A DNA stretch of 64,000 nt from CAVPJC01 sp963705155 (GCA_963705155.1 CAVPJC010000014.1:310001-374000), one strand, 5' to 3'. Shown: positions 11,180 through 21,970, counted from the first letter of the stretch. A program made the numbers and translations. The notes: generated by a model from the sequence alone, not told the origin.

Positions 11180-12327
11180 TTAATGAAGCATAAATGTTGT
11201 GGATTTGCGCCCCAATTACATCATAACTGAATTGCCTGTGTATTTTCCTCGCGATAGCACCCGGGTCAAATTTGTTTATGTTGGATACCATCCATAACAA
11301 ACCGCGCTCGATTTCTTCTTGACTTCCTGGAGATATCAACAAACCCATTTCGGGGGTGACAAATTCTGCTGGACCACCCGATGCCGTCGCCAATACCGGG
11401 ACACCGCAAGCTAATGCCTCAAGGGTAGCTACTGAAAATGTCTCTTGCAGGCTAGATAGTACAAATAAGTCGGAATTTCGCAATATCTCGGCTACCTGTT
11501 CTTTGGCCAAAACACCCAGGAACATTATTTTATCCTTGAGATTTAATTGTCGAACCATTTCCTGATAATATCCTTTTTCTAACCCATCCCCAACAATATT
11601 CATTCTCCAATCTGGTAGTTGGCTTGAAACATTGGCCAAAGCTTTTATTTTAACAAATCGAGACCTTTAACAGTATCAAGCTGTTCACAAAGGTAATTTG
11701 AAAATACCCAGTTTTTTTTATGATTGGATCGGGTTTGAAAATATTTGGATCGAAGGTATTTCCCACTACGTGAAATGGTGGATTAAAATTATAAAATTCA
11801 ATCGCTCGCTGGAGGGCTTTGCTCACTGGCATTACGCATTGAGCACATCGGAATGCAAAGGCCGCTTTGGCGTATTGAGTCCCTATTAGCAGTTTTCGAA
11901 GAAAAATCGAGTTATGCTCCGTGATTACTAACGGGACATTCATCCAGCGCGCTACCAGAGCTGCCGGAACACCCGCCCGGTAGGTGTGTGCATGCACTAC
12001 ATCAAAAGTTTGACCTCGTTTACCTAGCTGGGAGACACAATTGAATACAGATAGCAGATGAAACAAGAAACCGGTGATAGGCACCGGACTTTTCGTAGAA
12101 CGAACCCTGTATGTGAGCGCTCCAGCCGCGCTTGATTCGGAAAGATCCTGTTCGATTGTCCAGGCATGGCCGACAGTTTTTTGTCGTTCGAGAAAATGAA
12201 TAACAGTTACATTATCGTACCGTGAAACAGCTTTTGCATGTTCACGCACAAAAATACCCGAAATTAAATTTTCGGGTGAAGGGTACCAGGGTGTAATCCA
12301 CAATGCGTTATAACGAGTAGATGCCAT
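11169..12327 (-). CDS. GT4-family glycosyltransferase (two frameshifts)
   Basis: First gene of the minus-strand glycan operon, about 386 residues when repaired. The N-terminal half (YNALWITPWYPSPEN, DVVHAHTYRAGVPA, VITEHNSIF) ends in ITFV. A missing base near 11685-11688 restores EQLDTVKGLDLL, and an A-run error at 11647-11650 then restores IKALANVSS. The C-terminal half has NIVGDGLEKGYY and the donor-site segment LSSLQETFSVATLEALACGVPV, with the two Glu of the EX7E motif. It acts on cytoplasmic lipid-linked intermediates. Its start faces the Wzy/TPR gene across a 166-base divergent region. Confidence 0.8.
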
Positions 12328-12423
12328 GATGACTGGTGTAAGGCCGTGAAAGAACCAACCGGCACGATCCTGACTGCCCTGATTTTAACACGCCAATATA
12401 CAATTGTGCGCGAACGGTCAGGC

Positions 12424-12452
12424 TTGCCCGTTATGCTGATTTGTGATATCGT
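12424..12452 (+). promoter_or_regulatory. Possible sigma-70-type promoter for the Wzy/TPR gene
   Basis: TTGCCC (12424-12429) and TATCGT (12447-12452) are separated by 17 bases, each matching four of six consensus positions, about 40 bases upstream of the ATG at 12494. The ATG is preceded by AGGTGG. Weak by sequence alone. Confidence 0.3.
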
Positions 12453-12493
12453 AACAGGGTTCGCTCAGGACATTACTCTCAACAGGTGGATGT

Positions 12494-15400
12494 ATGTCGA
12501 CAACCAAACTCAGTCGCTTTGCCGATGGGGTCATGGAAGCGGCCTGGCTGGCTGCTGTTATTCTTGTTCCCGTTTTCTACAATATCTATTCGAGTAGAAT
12601 CTTCGAGCCCGATAAGATCACCCTGCTGCGGTCGATTGCGCTTCTAATTCTGGGGGCGTGGATAGTGAAGCTTGTTGAACAGGGAGGGCCCCGCTGGGAA
12701 AAAATAAAACCCAACCAGCCAATCCTCAAATTTATTTCAGGAATCCCGCTTCTTCTTCCGGTTGGGGCAATGGCGTTATTGTATTTGATCTCGACCATAT
12801 TCTCTATTACTCCGGGAACAAGCCTGTTGGGATCTTACCAGCGATTACAGGGGACGTATACAACTTTTTCCTACCTGGTGATTTTTACATCCTTGCTGGC
12901 GAATTTACGCAAGCGCGCCCAACTGGAACGTCTGATCACAACCATTGTGCTCGCCAGCATGCCGGTGGCTTTGTACGGTGTTTTGCAGCGTTATAAAATC
13001 GATCCTGTCCCGTGGGGTGGTGATACCTCAATCCGTATTGCTTCAAATATGGGTAATTCGATTTTCGTCGCGGCCTATTTGATCATGGTTTTTCCTTTGA
13101 CATTGGGACGGATTGTGCAGTCGTTTACGGCGATCCTTCGTGACGAAGAGCACATCTGGGCGCAGATGGCGCGCGCCACGGTTTATGTGTTTATCGCTGC
13201 TTTGCAAATTATTGCCCTGTATATGAGCGGTAGCCGCGGCCCTGCTCTGGGTTGGATGGCAGGCACCTTTTTTCTTGGTTTGCTGCTCTCCATGCATTGG
13301 AATAAGCGCTGGTTGACGTTAATGATCATCGGGGCGGCGATCGCAGGTGTGGCCTTCCTATCGGTGTTTAATATCCCCAACGGACCTCTGGAGGAATTGC
13401 GTAGCTCGCCGGCAATTGGTCGTTTTGGTCTGTTGTTGGACCCGGAAAGCAACAGCGCGTTGGTCAGAAAATATATCTGGCAGGGTGCAGCTGACCTGGT
13501 CACCCCTCACCAGCCGCTTGAATTCCCAGATGGACGCAAGGATCCGTTTAACTTTATGCGGCTGATTGTCGGTTATGGGCCGGAAAGCATGTATGTTGCC
13601 TATAATCCATTTTATGTTCCAGAACTGGCCCTGGTTGAGAAACGCAATGCATCTCCGGATCGATCGCATAACGAAACCTGGGATGCCCTGGTGATTACCG
13701 GCATACTGGGGATCATCGTTTATCTTTCTCTTTTTACGCTGGTGTTCTATTATGGCCTGAAGTGGATCGGTCTGGTTTCTGGATACCGCCAACGGCTGCT
13801 CTTCCTGGGTTTGATTTTAGGCGGCGGCGTTGCAGGCGCAGCCGGTATGATCCTTTGGCGTGGCATGGCATATTTCGGCGTGGGGCTGCCCTTCGGGATG
13901 TTGATCGGCCTGCTGGTTTATATCATGGTCATAGCGGTATTTTCACGCTACCATGCACCCGTATCGCCTGCTGAATTCGGCTCGCTCGCTTACTTTAATC
14001 TTTCTCATCGCTGCGGTTGTCGCCCACTTTGTTGAGATCAATTTTGGAATTGCCATCGCAGTTACACGTACGTATTTCTGGACTTACGCTGCATTATTAG
14101 TCATCGTGGGATATATTTTTCCCTTTTATGCAGATGTTGCCGAGCCTGCTGGCGCGATCATAAAGCCTGCACGGCAGGTTATGATCCCTGAAGAAAAGAA
14201 GTCAACCTCGCGTGGATCAAAAAGCAAGCGCCATGCATCGCGTGCTCAGCCAGGCGTTCTTGCGGCTATACCGGCCTGGTCCAGGCAAGCGCTAATCTCG
14301 TCCGTCAGTATCGCCGTGCTGCTTGTGACCCTCGGATATAACTTCATTACAAACCCACGCGGCTTGAAATCGGGATCCGAGCTACTGTGGTCTTCTTTTA
14401 CCCGCCTGCCAAACCGGGATTTTGCGCTTTCGTACGGCGTTCTGGCAATGATCTTAACCACGCTGGTTTTCCTGGCGGTTGTTTTTGCTTCTGAAGCCTC
14501 TATAAATGGTGGCACTGCGTGGTGGAAGGAATTTGTTGTCACCCTGGGTGTCTCGTTTGGTATTGTGTTGATTTATTGGATGTGGCATTCCGGAGCTCTG
14601 GCTGCCATGGCACGGATAAGCGCTACGAACCTGGATGAGGTACTGGCTCAAGTTGGGCGTTATGAAGGACTACTGGGTCGTTTTTATCTGGTGGTATTCT
14701 TCCTGATATTGATCGGTGCAGCCATTCTAGCTGCAGATACCGGTGGAAAAATTGAACGACCGACAACCTGGGGATTGGCGGCTGCAGGAGTGATTGGCGT
14801 CCTGGTTTTTGGCCTGGTTTCCTACACCAATCTACGTGTTATCCAGGCAGATATTGTATTCAAGCTTGCAGAGCCCTTTTCCAGGTCAGGACAATGGCCC
14901 GTAGCGATTGCAATCTATAACCGGTCCAACGAGCTGGCGCCAAAGGAAGATTATTACTATCTCTTTTTAGGTCGTGCCTATCTGGAATACGCGAAAACAT
15001 TGACCGACACAACCGAGCGGGATAATTTGATCCGCCAGGCTGAAGGCGATCTGCGCAAGGCGCAATCTTTGAACCCGCTCAACACCGATCACACTGCCAA
15101 CCTGGCGCGTCTTTACAGCTTGTGGGCTTCTTATGACCCAACAACCGAAGGTCGTGAGCAAAAGGGTTTGAAATCATCTGAATATTTCTCCAGAGCGGTT
15201 GTGCTCAGTCCAAACAGTGCACGTTTATGGGATGAGTGGGCGTTGTTGTCATTAAATACCCTGCAAAAGCCTGGAGAGGTGTTGAGCCGCTTGACTCGAG
15301 CCCTGGAGATTGACCCTGAATACCACTGGACCTATGCACTGATCGGCGAATATCATCTTAGCCAGTATCGTACAGCCACCAATGAACAAACCAAAATAGA

Positions 15401-15740
15401 CACGCTTCAGCTTGCTGCGGAGAATTATTCAAAGGCCCTGGCTCTGCCGACTCCCGGCGAACCCAATGCCCCCTATAATTACGCTCTGGCCCTGGGCGGG
15501 ATCTACGCTCAATTGGGGGAGTCTCTCCAGGCTGTGGACGCATACAAACAGGCAATCCAGCTCGCTCCAGTCGGGAGCGAGGTCTGGCGTATCGAGGAGG
15601 CCGTTGCCAATCTATATGTCCAGGTGGGTGACAGGAACAATGCAATGATCTCTATCCAAAATGCCCTAAGTCATGCACCAGAGAGTGAACGAGAGCGATT
15701 GCTGGGTATTCAGGCACAATTGGGAGGCGGACTACCGTAG
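12494..15740 (+). CDS. O-antigen ligase/Wzy-type membrane protein with C-terminal TPR repeats (frameshifted)
   Basis: A large protein of about 1081 residues once a shift between about 13950 and 13985 is allowed for. The first ~480 residues form a multi-span Wzy_C-type domain, with a long periplasmic loop holding SGSRGPALGW and DRSHNETWDALVITG. The second frame begins with another span (AHFVEINFGIAIAVTR), further membrane segments, then at least four TPR units (EYHWTYALIGEYHLSQY, NYALALGGIYAQLGES, AVANLYVQVGDRNNAM). The family joins or polymerises undecaprenyl-linked glycans on the outer face of the membrane. The two halves fit as one gene because the span right after the break completes the ligase domain. 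It sits divergent to the glycosyltransferase operon. Confidence 0.75.
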
Positions 15741-15744
15741 CAGT

Positions 15745-17550
15745 ATGATGCTGCTCAGCTTCGGCGCTGCTTTTTTGCTCAGTTTGGCTTTGATTCCAGC
15801 TGTGCGGTTGTTGAGTTCTCGACTGGGTAAAGTCTCCATACCGCGCGAAGACCGCTGGCACCGCAAACCAACACCCACCCTGGGTGGTATTGGTATTTTT
15901 TTGGCAGCAATCCTTGCGCTGGTTGTCACCGCCTTTGTCGGTCAGGAATGGGAGAGCATTCGCTGGGGTCTCTTAGCTGGCTCGTCTCTGGTTTTTCTGC
16001 TTGGCTTGTACGATGATCTTAAACGGATCACGCCGCCTGCAAAATTGCTCGGCCTGATCCTGGCTGCCAGCGTGATTGTCTACCTGGGATACACCACAAA
16101 TTTCTTCACGCCAAAAATCCCGAATAGTATTCTGGCTCAAATTCCTAACATTTTTCTGACTTTTCTCTGGTTAGTCGGCCTATCCAACGCCATCAATTTG
16201 CTTGATAACATGGATGGATTGGCCGGCGGGATCTCGCTCATCACCGCTGGTTTTCTGAGTTATTTTTTCTGGCGCGGCGGTGACCTGGGAATGTTCCACA
16301 TTGCCATGGCGATTGCCGGCAGTTTATTAGGGTTCATGGTGTTTAACTTTCCGCCTGCATCCATCTTCATGGGCGACAGCGGCAGCCTGTTCCTGGGTTT
16401 TACCCTGGCAGTTCTGGCGATCGCCCGGCAGCCGCAAGCATCAGATGTGTTTGCCGTTATGGGCGCTCCCACCCTGTTATTTTTACTACCGATTCTGGAT
16501 ACGACTTTGGTGACGATCACTCGCATTCTGCGCGGGCAATCGCCCACGCAGGGTGGGCGCGACCACACTTCCCACCGGCTGATCGCCTTCGGATTAACCG
16601 AACGGCAAACTCTGCTGGTATTGTATGGTGTCGCTATCCTATCGGGTATTGCGGGTATTGCGCTTGAAACCGTGGATTACTGGTTAAGCCTTGTATTTGT
16701 GCCCATTCTCGTGGTTTCGCTGGCGCTCCTGGCGGCTTATCTGGGTCGAATAAAAGTAGTGGTCAATGCAGCATCGACCCAGGCTGGCGCTATCACCAAA
16801 TTGATGGTGGATCTGACGTATAAACGCCGGTCTCTGGAGATCGCGCTGGATTTCTTTCTTATAGCTATTGCCTATTACCTTGCATATTGGTTCAGCAATG
16901 GGCTGACCATGACCGAGGCGAGTTTGCGTATGTTTTTACAAACCCTGCCGGTCGCTTTTGTTGGTGCGTACACTGCCTTCTTTTTATTTGGTGTTTATCG
17001 GGGTGTCTGGCGATATATTGGTGTGGGAGATTTGATCTCATATTTCAAAGCCACAACTGGCGGAGTCTTGTTGGTTGCGGTAGGTGTATTTCTGTTATTT
17101 CCGGAAATTTCGCATTCGGTTGTTGTCTTTTTATTCTTCGCCGTATTCCTTTTCCTGGGTCTGGCTGCCTCCAGATCATCTTTCAAGGTAATGGATTTGA
17201 TCTATGGTCAGAAAATACGCCCACAGGAAAAGCGCGTTCTGGTGCTTGGCGCTGGCGATGCTGGTGAGATGGCTGTTCGTTGGATTTGGATGAATCCCCA
17301 ATTCAATTACCGCCCGGTGGGTTTTCTGGATGACAATGCCAATAATGCGGGCAGGCAGATCCATGGCGTGGGTATCCTGGGGGGCATTTCAAATCTGGAT
17401 TCGGTTTTGAGCTCAGCTCAAGTAGAAGGGGTGCTTTTAACTCCCGACGAGAATTTTTCTGCAGAGGTGGTCCAACAGATTGTGACTACCTGCCATACAC
17501 ATGGCTGTTGGGTCAGAACTTTACGCCTAGAGTTTGAATTGCTGGAGTAA
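15745..17550 (+). CDS. WecA-like phosphoglycosyltransferase fused to a FlaA1/CapD-type N-terminal module
   Basis: A 601-residue intact fusion. Residues ~1-345 are a MraY/WecA-type polytopic transferase: LLGLYDDLKR (Mg-binding DD), NLLDNMDGLAGG, FMGDSGSLFLG and RDHTSHRL. This family transfers a sugar-1-phosphate from a UDP-sugar to undecaprenyl phosphate, starting glycan synthesis. Residues ~355-601 hold four spans and a nucleotide-binding fold (VLVLGAGDAGE, GFLDDN) as in the N-terminus of FlaA1/CapD dehydratases, but the protein ends before the catalytic SDR domain. The start ATG ATG at 15745 lies just after the preceding stop; an upstream start at 15673 would overlap the TPR gene. It is the probable initiating enzyme for the cluster. 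Confidence 0.82.
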   Translation: MMLLSFGAAFLLSLALIPAVRLLSSRLGKVSIPREDRWHRKPTPTLGGIGIFLAAILALVVTAFVGQEWESIRWGLLAGSSLVFLLGLYDDLKRITPPAKLLGLILAASVIVYLGYTTNFFTPKIPNSILAQIPNIFLTFLWLVGLSNAINLLDNMDGLAGGISLITAGFLSYFFWRGGDLGMFHIAMAIAGSLLGFMVFNFPPASIFMGDSGSLFLGFTLAVLAIARQPQASDVFAVMGAPTLLFLLPILDTTLVTITRILRGQSPTQGGRDHTSHRLIAFGLTERQTLLVLYGVAILSGIAGIALETVDYWLSLVFVPILVVSLALLAAYLGRIKVVVNAASTQAGAITKLMVDLTYKRRSLEIALDFFLIAIAYYLAYWFSNGLTMTEASLRMFLQTLPVAFVGAYTAFFLFGVYRGVWRYIGVGDLISYFKATTGGVLLVAVGVFLLFPEISHSVVVFLFFAVFLFLGLAASRSSFKVMDLIYGQKIRPQEKRVLVLGAGDAGEMAVRWIWMNPQFNYRPVGFLDDNANNAGRQIHGVGILGGISNLDSVLSSAQVEGVLLTPDENFSAEVVQQIVTTCHTHGCWVRTLRLEFELLE

Positions 17551-17553
17551 TTG

Positions 17554-18654
17554 ATGAGTACAACAAGGAATAATATTCATCCCTCGCCGCCTCCCCTGGT
17601 GCGCGTAGGCGGCTCACATCGTGAAATCGGTCGTCAGATCGGTGAGGCCTGCAAGGTTCAGGTGCAACGCAGTATTGAGAATGCTCACATCCTCTTGGAG
17701 AGCGGTTACGATGTCCTCCAATTAACCTGGGATGGCGCCCAGATCCAGGCGCGGAAATATATCCCGTTTGCCCAGGAACGATTCCCCCAATACGTGGAAG
17801 AAATGCTGGGAATTGCCGAAGGAGCAGAGGTGCCGTTTGACGATGTGGCCGTGATCAATGCAATGGAGGCTGTTACCACGGATGCGCTGCACCTGACGAA
17901 ATGCACCAGCATGGCTGTGAACGATTTGCGAACAGCCGATGGGCATGTGCTAGTGGCCCACAACGAAGACTGGGTCCCGGAAGACGAGTCGGATGTTTAT
18001 CTTGTCCATGCCTCACCTGTGGACGAGCCGCCGTTCCTGGCTATGTCGTATGGCGGCCTGCTGCCCAATATCGGTTTTAATGCTGCTGGAATCGCCCAGT
18101 GCTGCGACTCGGTGTACCCCACAGACAGCCGTATCGGCATTCCACGCGTGATTGTCTCGCGTGCGGTTTTGGGCGCACGGACCCCTGGCAATGCCATACG
18201 AGCCACGCTGTCACCTCACCGTGCCGCGGGGTACAACCATTTACTGGTACACGAAAGCGGTGAAATTTACAGTGTAGAGGTATCCGCCAGGAAATTTGCA
18301 ATTCTCTATGGGCAGGATGGCTACCTGGTGCACACAAATTTTTACCTGGATCCGCAGATGCAGGCGATTGAAGACGAGCCAGATGAGCTTGTTGAAACAC
18401 GGGTACGCTATTTCCGGGCTTTGCGATTGCTTACCAGCATGCAAAAGCACACCATCAACTCGCTCCAGTCGATCTTGCGTGATCATATCAACTTCCCGAA
18501 TTCAATATGCAACCATGCAGAGCATGATCTGGACCCCCTGGATCGTGAAAAGACGATTAATTCGGTGGTGATGGACTTAACTGCCCGGGCAATGCACATT
18601 GCCTGGGGAAATCCCTGTGAGAATAATTACCACACCTTTCACCTGGAAGATTAA
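17554..18654 (+). CDS. C45-family peptidase / acyltransferase (IAT-like Ntn hydrolase)
   Basis: A 366-residue protein of the C45 family (acyl-CoA:6-aminopenicillanate acyltransferase-like). The likely nucleophile is Cys117 in TKCTSMAV, which would become the N-terminus of the beta chain after self-cleavage; it is followed by LVAHNEDW, a family signature. ATG 17554 is chosen; a TTG directly before it would be the alternative. The gene follows the WecA-like gene by three bases. Its 3' end overlaps the convergent creatininase gene by three bases. Members cleave or form amide bonds in small peptides; with a peptide transporter and creatininase next door, amide catabolism is a reasonable guess. 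Confidence 0.8.
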   Translation: MSTTRNNIHPSPPPLVRVGGSHREIGRQIGEACKVQVQRSIENAHILLESGYDVLQLTWDGAQIQARKYIPFAQERFPQYVEEMLGIAEGAEVPFDDVAVINAMEAVTTDALHLTKCTSMAVNDLRTADGHVLVAHNEDWVPEDESDVYLVHASPVDEPPFLAMSYGGLLPNIGFNAAGIAQCCDSVYPTDSRIGIPRVIVSRAVLGARTPGNAIRATLSPHRAAGYNHLLVHESGEIYSVEVSARKFAILYGQDGYLVHTNFYLDPQMQAIEDEPDELVETRVRYFRALRLLTSMQKHTINSLQSILRDHINFPNSICNHAEHDLDPLDREKTINSVVMDLTARAMHIAWGNPCENNYHTFHLED

Positions 18655-19795
18655 GTTTTTCCCCACAATCCGTAACCGGCCTGTCGCCGCGCGGTGCGGC
18701 GTTGTTGTTGTTCGTTGATTTCTGCCACATGGCCGATTTTTTCATCGATGGCTGCCTGGAGCCAGATAGCGCCTTTTTCGCTGCTGGCCATGCTGCCCGC
18801 GCCATAGGCGCCTGTGGCGGTATCGTCATCCCAGGGAGGGTTTGCCACCAACGCGCCGCCTTCTACCCAATCCATATAATACGATGGCGTTGCGATAAAA
18901 TCCATTTCGTCAACAACACGATCCATATTCACCAGTTCGGGATTCAGGTGCAGAATGAGCGCTGTCTCCAGCTCGCAGGCATGACCCATGCCCCCGATTG
19001 GCGAGCTGCGGTGTTTCTCCAACGCCGATATACCTGCCGGTCCGGAAAGATACAGCCAGGATGTAGCGCAAAATATCCCACGGTGGCGTTCACCGGCATA
19101 TTTTACGACATTGGTAAGGAACGAGCAGTTTCCACCGTGGCCGCTGATCAAGTAAAACCTGTCAAATCCGCGCTCAACCAGTGCGCCAATTGCATCCAGC
19201 CAAAAATCTTCAAATGCTCTACCGCCCATGTTTAGAGTGCCGCCAAAGGCATTGCGGTGCGTGCTCACGCCGTACGGCATAACCGGGAGGCATATCGCCT
19301 GATCGTTTGCTTTTGCAGTGGTTCCCTGCCCGATGGCTTCGATGATGATGGTATCGGTTGCCATGGGCAGGTGGTAACCATGCTGCTCGGTATGCCCAAT
19401 CGGAACAATGACGACTTTATTGTTGGCCGTGCTGGTTGAGATAGGCTGTTGACCTGGAACGTTTTCATCCGTATCTATTATTCTCCAGGATTCAGGCAGA
19501 TCGAGGTCAACACTTTCGGGAGCGAACAAGTAGGTGCTGGTGAAACCATCTTCACGCAGCCCGGAGAGTAGATTCCCCAGACAAAGGCTGAGCGTTTTTG
19601 GCGCCACTTCCAGCGCGCTCCCCGCCAGCCGAATGGGAACGGTGGCAGGACAACGACTTCTCCTGGATTTCCCGGGACATTTTTAATTGCGGTGTCTTTA
19701 GGGTTTAATCCGAGCGGCAGCAGGATAGGTATATCCCGTGGAAGAGCGGTGATATCAGGCCATGTGAGATGAGCGTAATGGATGATTTTAGTCAT
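18651..19795 (-). CDS. Creatininase-family amidohydrolase with a degenerate N-terminal repeat (frameshifted)
   Basis: Two creatininase-like units in one ~381-residue protein. The C-terminal unit is complete: PIGHTEQHGYHLPMATDT (metal ligands), LPVMPYGVSTHRNAF, ISGHGGNCSF and HACELETALIL. The N-terminal unit has the same strand order (TWPDITALPRDIPILLPLG, VVVLPPFPFGW, LSGLREDGFTSTYLF) but lacks the E-H-D metal-binding stretch, so it looks non-catalytic. One missing base near 19612-19618 (RGA/ALEV) joins the frames. ATG 19795 starts MTKIIHYAHL. It is the last gene of the peptide ABC transporter operon, 19 bases after the ATPase stop. The family hydrolyses cyclic or linear amides using Zn or Mn. 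Confidence 0.75.
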
Positions 19796-19814
19796 GGTGT
19801 TTGATTCTTGATGG

Positions 19815-20915
19815 TTATGAAGATGATGACGAGTTAACTGCCAAATAGCATGCAGCGCTGTGGTTTTGACCAATTCCAACGAGCTGGGGATCATCTTTCT
19901 GGCATCGTTCAAAGGCAACCGGGCAGCGTGGCTGAAACCGGCAACCAACAGGTATGTGGATCGGATTTGGTGTTTCTCCCTGCAGGATCAGGCGTTCGCG
20001 CCTCAACCTGGGATTAGGCACCGGAACGACAGAGAGCAGGGCGCGTGTGTACGGGTGTTGAGGGTTGCTGAGCACTTCCCTGGTTGCGCCGGTCTCGACG
20101 ATCCTGCCCAGGTACATCACCGCGATGCGTTCAGCAAAATACGCGACCGTACCCAGATCGTGGGTGATGAATAATATACTCACCCCGCGCTTATTTCGTA
20201 AGTCGTTCAATAAATTTAAGATTTCTGCCCGGATGGATACATCCAACATCGAAACCGGTTCATCTGCCAGAAGTAATTCTGGCTCCATCACCATTGCGCT
20301 GGCGATGACAATCCGTTGGCGCTGGCCGCCGGAAAGCTCATGAGGGTAGCGCAGGAAATAATCTTCAGCAGGGCGCAGACCTGCATCCTCAAGAGCTGAT
20401 TTCACGCGCTCAATTCGCTGCTTACGGTCACGGGCGATGCCGTGAACTTCCAACGGTTCGGCGACAATTTCAAAAATTGTGGCGCGCGGGTTGAGTGATT
20501 CATAAGGATCCTGAAAAATCATTTGAGCTTGTTGCCGGACCCGTTTCATTGTCACTGTGGGGAAGACCAGGTGCTCGCGGCTTCCCGGACCACTGGCTTC
20601 CAGAGGCACGAGGCCAGCGCGCCTGCGTCGCTGGTGCGCCTCTACAATTTGGCCATTAAATAAGATCTCTCCTGAGGTTTGTTCTTCCAACCCGATGAGC
20701 GTGCGCGCAATGGTGGTTTTTCCACAGCCCGACTCACCCACCAGCGCCAACACCTCTCCTTTGTTGATTGAAAATGAGATTCCATCCACAGCTTTAACAA
20801 ATTCGGCGGGTCGTCGGAATAAAGAGTTGATTATGGATGACCTGACCGGAAAATGCTTGTACAGGTTTCTCACGTCCAGCATGGGGATGCTTTCGTTATT
20901 CTGAGGGCTGCTCAT
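19815..20915 (-). CDS. Oligopeptide ABC transporter ATPase (DppF/OppF type)
   Basis: A 366-residue ATPase. Motifs: ALVGESGCGKTT (Walker A), LSGGQRQRI (signature), LLLADEPVSMLD (Walker B) and the switch His in FITHDLG. The C-terminal oligopeptide-family zinc/iron-sulfur-like CX-rich tail (GCRFQPRCPVAFERCQK) identifies the Dpp/Opp subfamily. The ATG at 20915 overlaps the stop of the preceding ATPase (ATGA); longer upstream readings lie inside that gene. An insert after the first nucleotide-binding strands (HQRRRRAGLVPLE) is somewhat longer than usual. Confidence 0.92.
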   Translation of the reverse strand: MSSPQNNESIPMLDVRNLYKHFPVRSSIINSLFRRPAEFVKAVDGISFSINKGEVLALVGESGCGKTTIARTLIGLEEQTSGEILFNGQIVEAHQRRRRAGLVPLEASGPGSREHLVFPTVTMKRVRQQAQMIFQDPYESLNPRATIFEIVAEPLEVHGIARDRKQRIERVKSALEDAGLRPAEDYFLRYPHELSGGQRQRIVIASAMVMEPELLLADEPVSMLDVSIRAEILNLLNDLRNKRGVSILFITHDLGTVAYFAERIAVMYLGRIVETGATREVLSNPQHPYTRALLSVVPVPNPRLRRERLILQGETPNPIHIPVGCRFQPRCPVAFERCQKDDPQLVGIGQNHSAACYLAVNSSSSS

Positions 20916-21970
20916 TCCAAGCCCCCGGCTGAATGATCCAACAGGTGACAGGCCGCGAGATGGCTGGTGATCTGCAGAGTGGTCACATTTCTGGTCGTTT
21001 GGCCAGGCGTCTCCACAACTTCCATCAAGACAGGGGTAACTTGCTTGCAAAGCGCAAATTTCTTATCACAGCGCGGCTCAAAGCGGCAGCCTTTAGGCAG
21101 CGATTTCAAACTGGGTGGTACGCCAGGAATAGATAGCAGAGTATCTCCCGGACGGTTCAAATCAGGAAACGCCTGGAGCAAACGCTGTGTGTAAGGATGC
21201 TGCGGGTTATTATAGACAGCATCGATAGGACCGTATTCTGCAATTGTGCCGCCATACATCACAATGACCGAATCGCACACCTCCGCCACAACCCCCAGAT
21301 CATGGGTGACGAGGACAACCGCCAGACCAAACGTCGATTGGATATTTCTGAGCAGCTCCAAAACCTGTGCCTGGATCATAACATCCAGAGCAGTGGTCGG
21401 CTCATCGGCAAACAGGATGCGTGGGCTGCAGGCGAGCGCCATGGCGATCATCGCTCGCTGGCGCATCCCGCCCGAATACTGGTGGGGATATTGATTTTTA
21501 CGTGATCTGGCGATGCCAACCAAATCCAGGAGCTCATCTACCCTTCGATCCGCATTCTCCCGGTCCATTAAGCCGTGCAGCAAGATCGCTTCTCGAATCT
21601 GATCGCCAACCCGGATCACGGGGTTAAGGGCATTCATGGCGCTCTGAAATACCATGGCCATCTCTTTCCAGCGATATTGCCGCATGGCGCGGTCATCCAG
21701 ATCAAGCAGATCAACCCCATCCAGAAGAATTTTTCCAGATGTGATCCGGCCGGCTGCGGGCAAAAGGCGCATAATGGAGAGCATGGTAGTCGTTTTACCG
21801 CAGCCCGATTCACCTACCAGGCCGAGCGTTTGGCCTGGATACACATCAAAAGAAATATCTTCCAACGCATGCCACACATCGCCTTCCGGGCTAAGGAAAT
21901 CGGTGCTCAGATTGCGAACACTGAGAAGGGGAGCTTTGTTGTTGGAATTGGGGTGGAGAGGGATTTCCAT
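20912..21970 (-). CDS. Oligopeptide ABC transporter ATPase (DppD/OppD type)
   Basis: A 352-residue partner of the DppF-type ATPase. GLVGESGCGKTTTML (Walker A), YSGGMRQRAMIAMAL (signature), ILFADEPTTALDV (Walker B) and LVTHDLGVVAE (switch His) are all intact. The C-terminal CRFEPRCDKKFALC is the Dpp/Opp tail with four Cys. Coupled by ATGA overlap to the next gene; 20 bases separate its ATG from the preceding permease stop. It supplies one of the two nucleotide-binding sites of the importer. Confidence 0.92.
   Translation of the reverse strand: MEIPLHPNSNNKAPLLSVRNLSTDFLSPEGDVWHALEDISFDVYPGQTLGLVGESGCGKTTTMLSIMRLLPAAGRITSGKILLDGVDLLDLDDRAMRQYRWKEMAMVFQSAMNALNPVIRVGDQIREAILLHGLMDRENADRRVDELLDLVGIARSRKNQYPHQYSGGMRQRAMIAMALACSPRILFADEPTTALDVMIQAQVLELLRNIQSTFGLAVVLVTHDLGVVAEVCDSVIVMYGGTIAEYGPIDAVYNNPQHPYTQRLLQAFPDLNRPGDTLLSIPGVPPSLKSLPKGCRFEPRCDKKFALCKQVTPVLMEVVETPGQTTRNVTTLQITSHLAACHLLDHSAGGLE

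Noticed and set aside
12346..12597. Plus-strand frame across the divergent promoter region
   Set aside because: It overlaps the start of the Wzy/TPR gene and has no recognisable protein features; the region is better read as promoter space.
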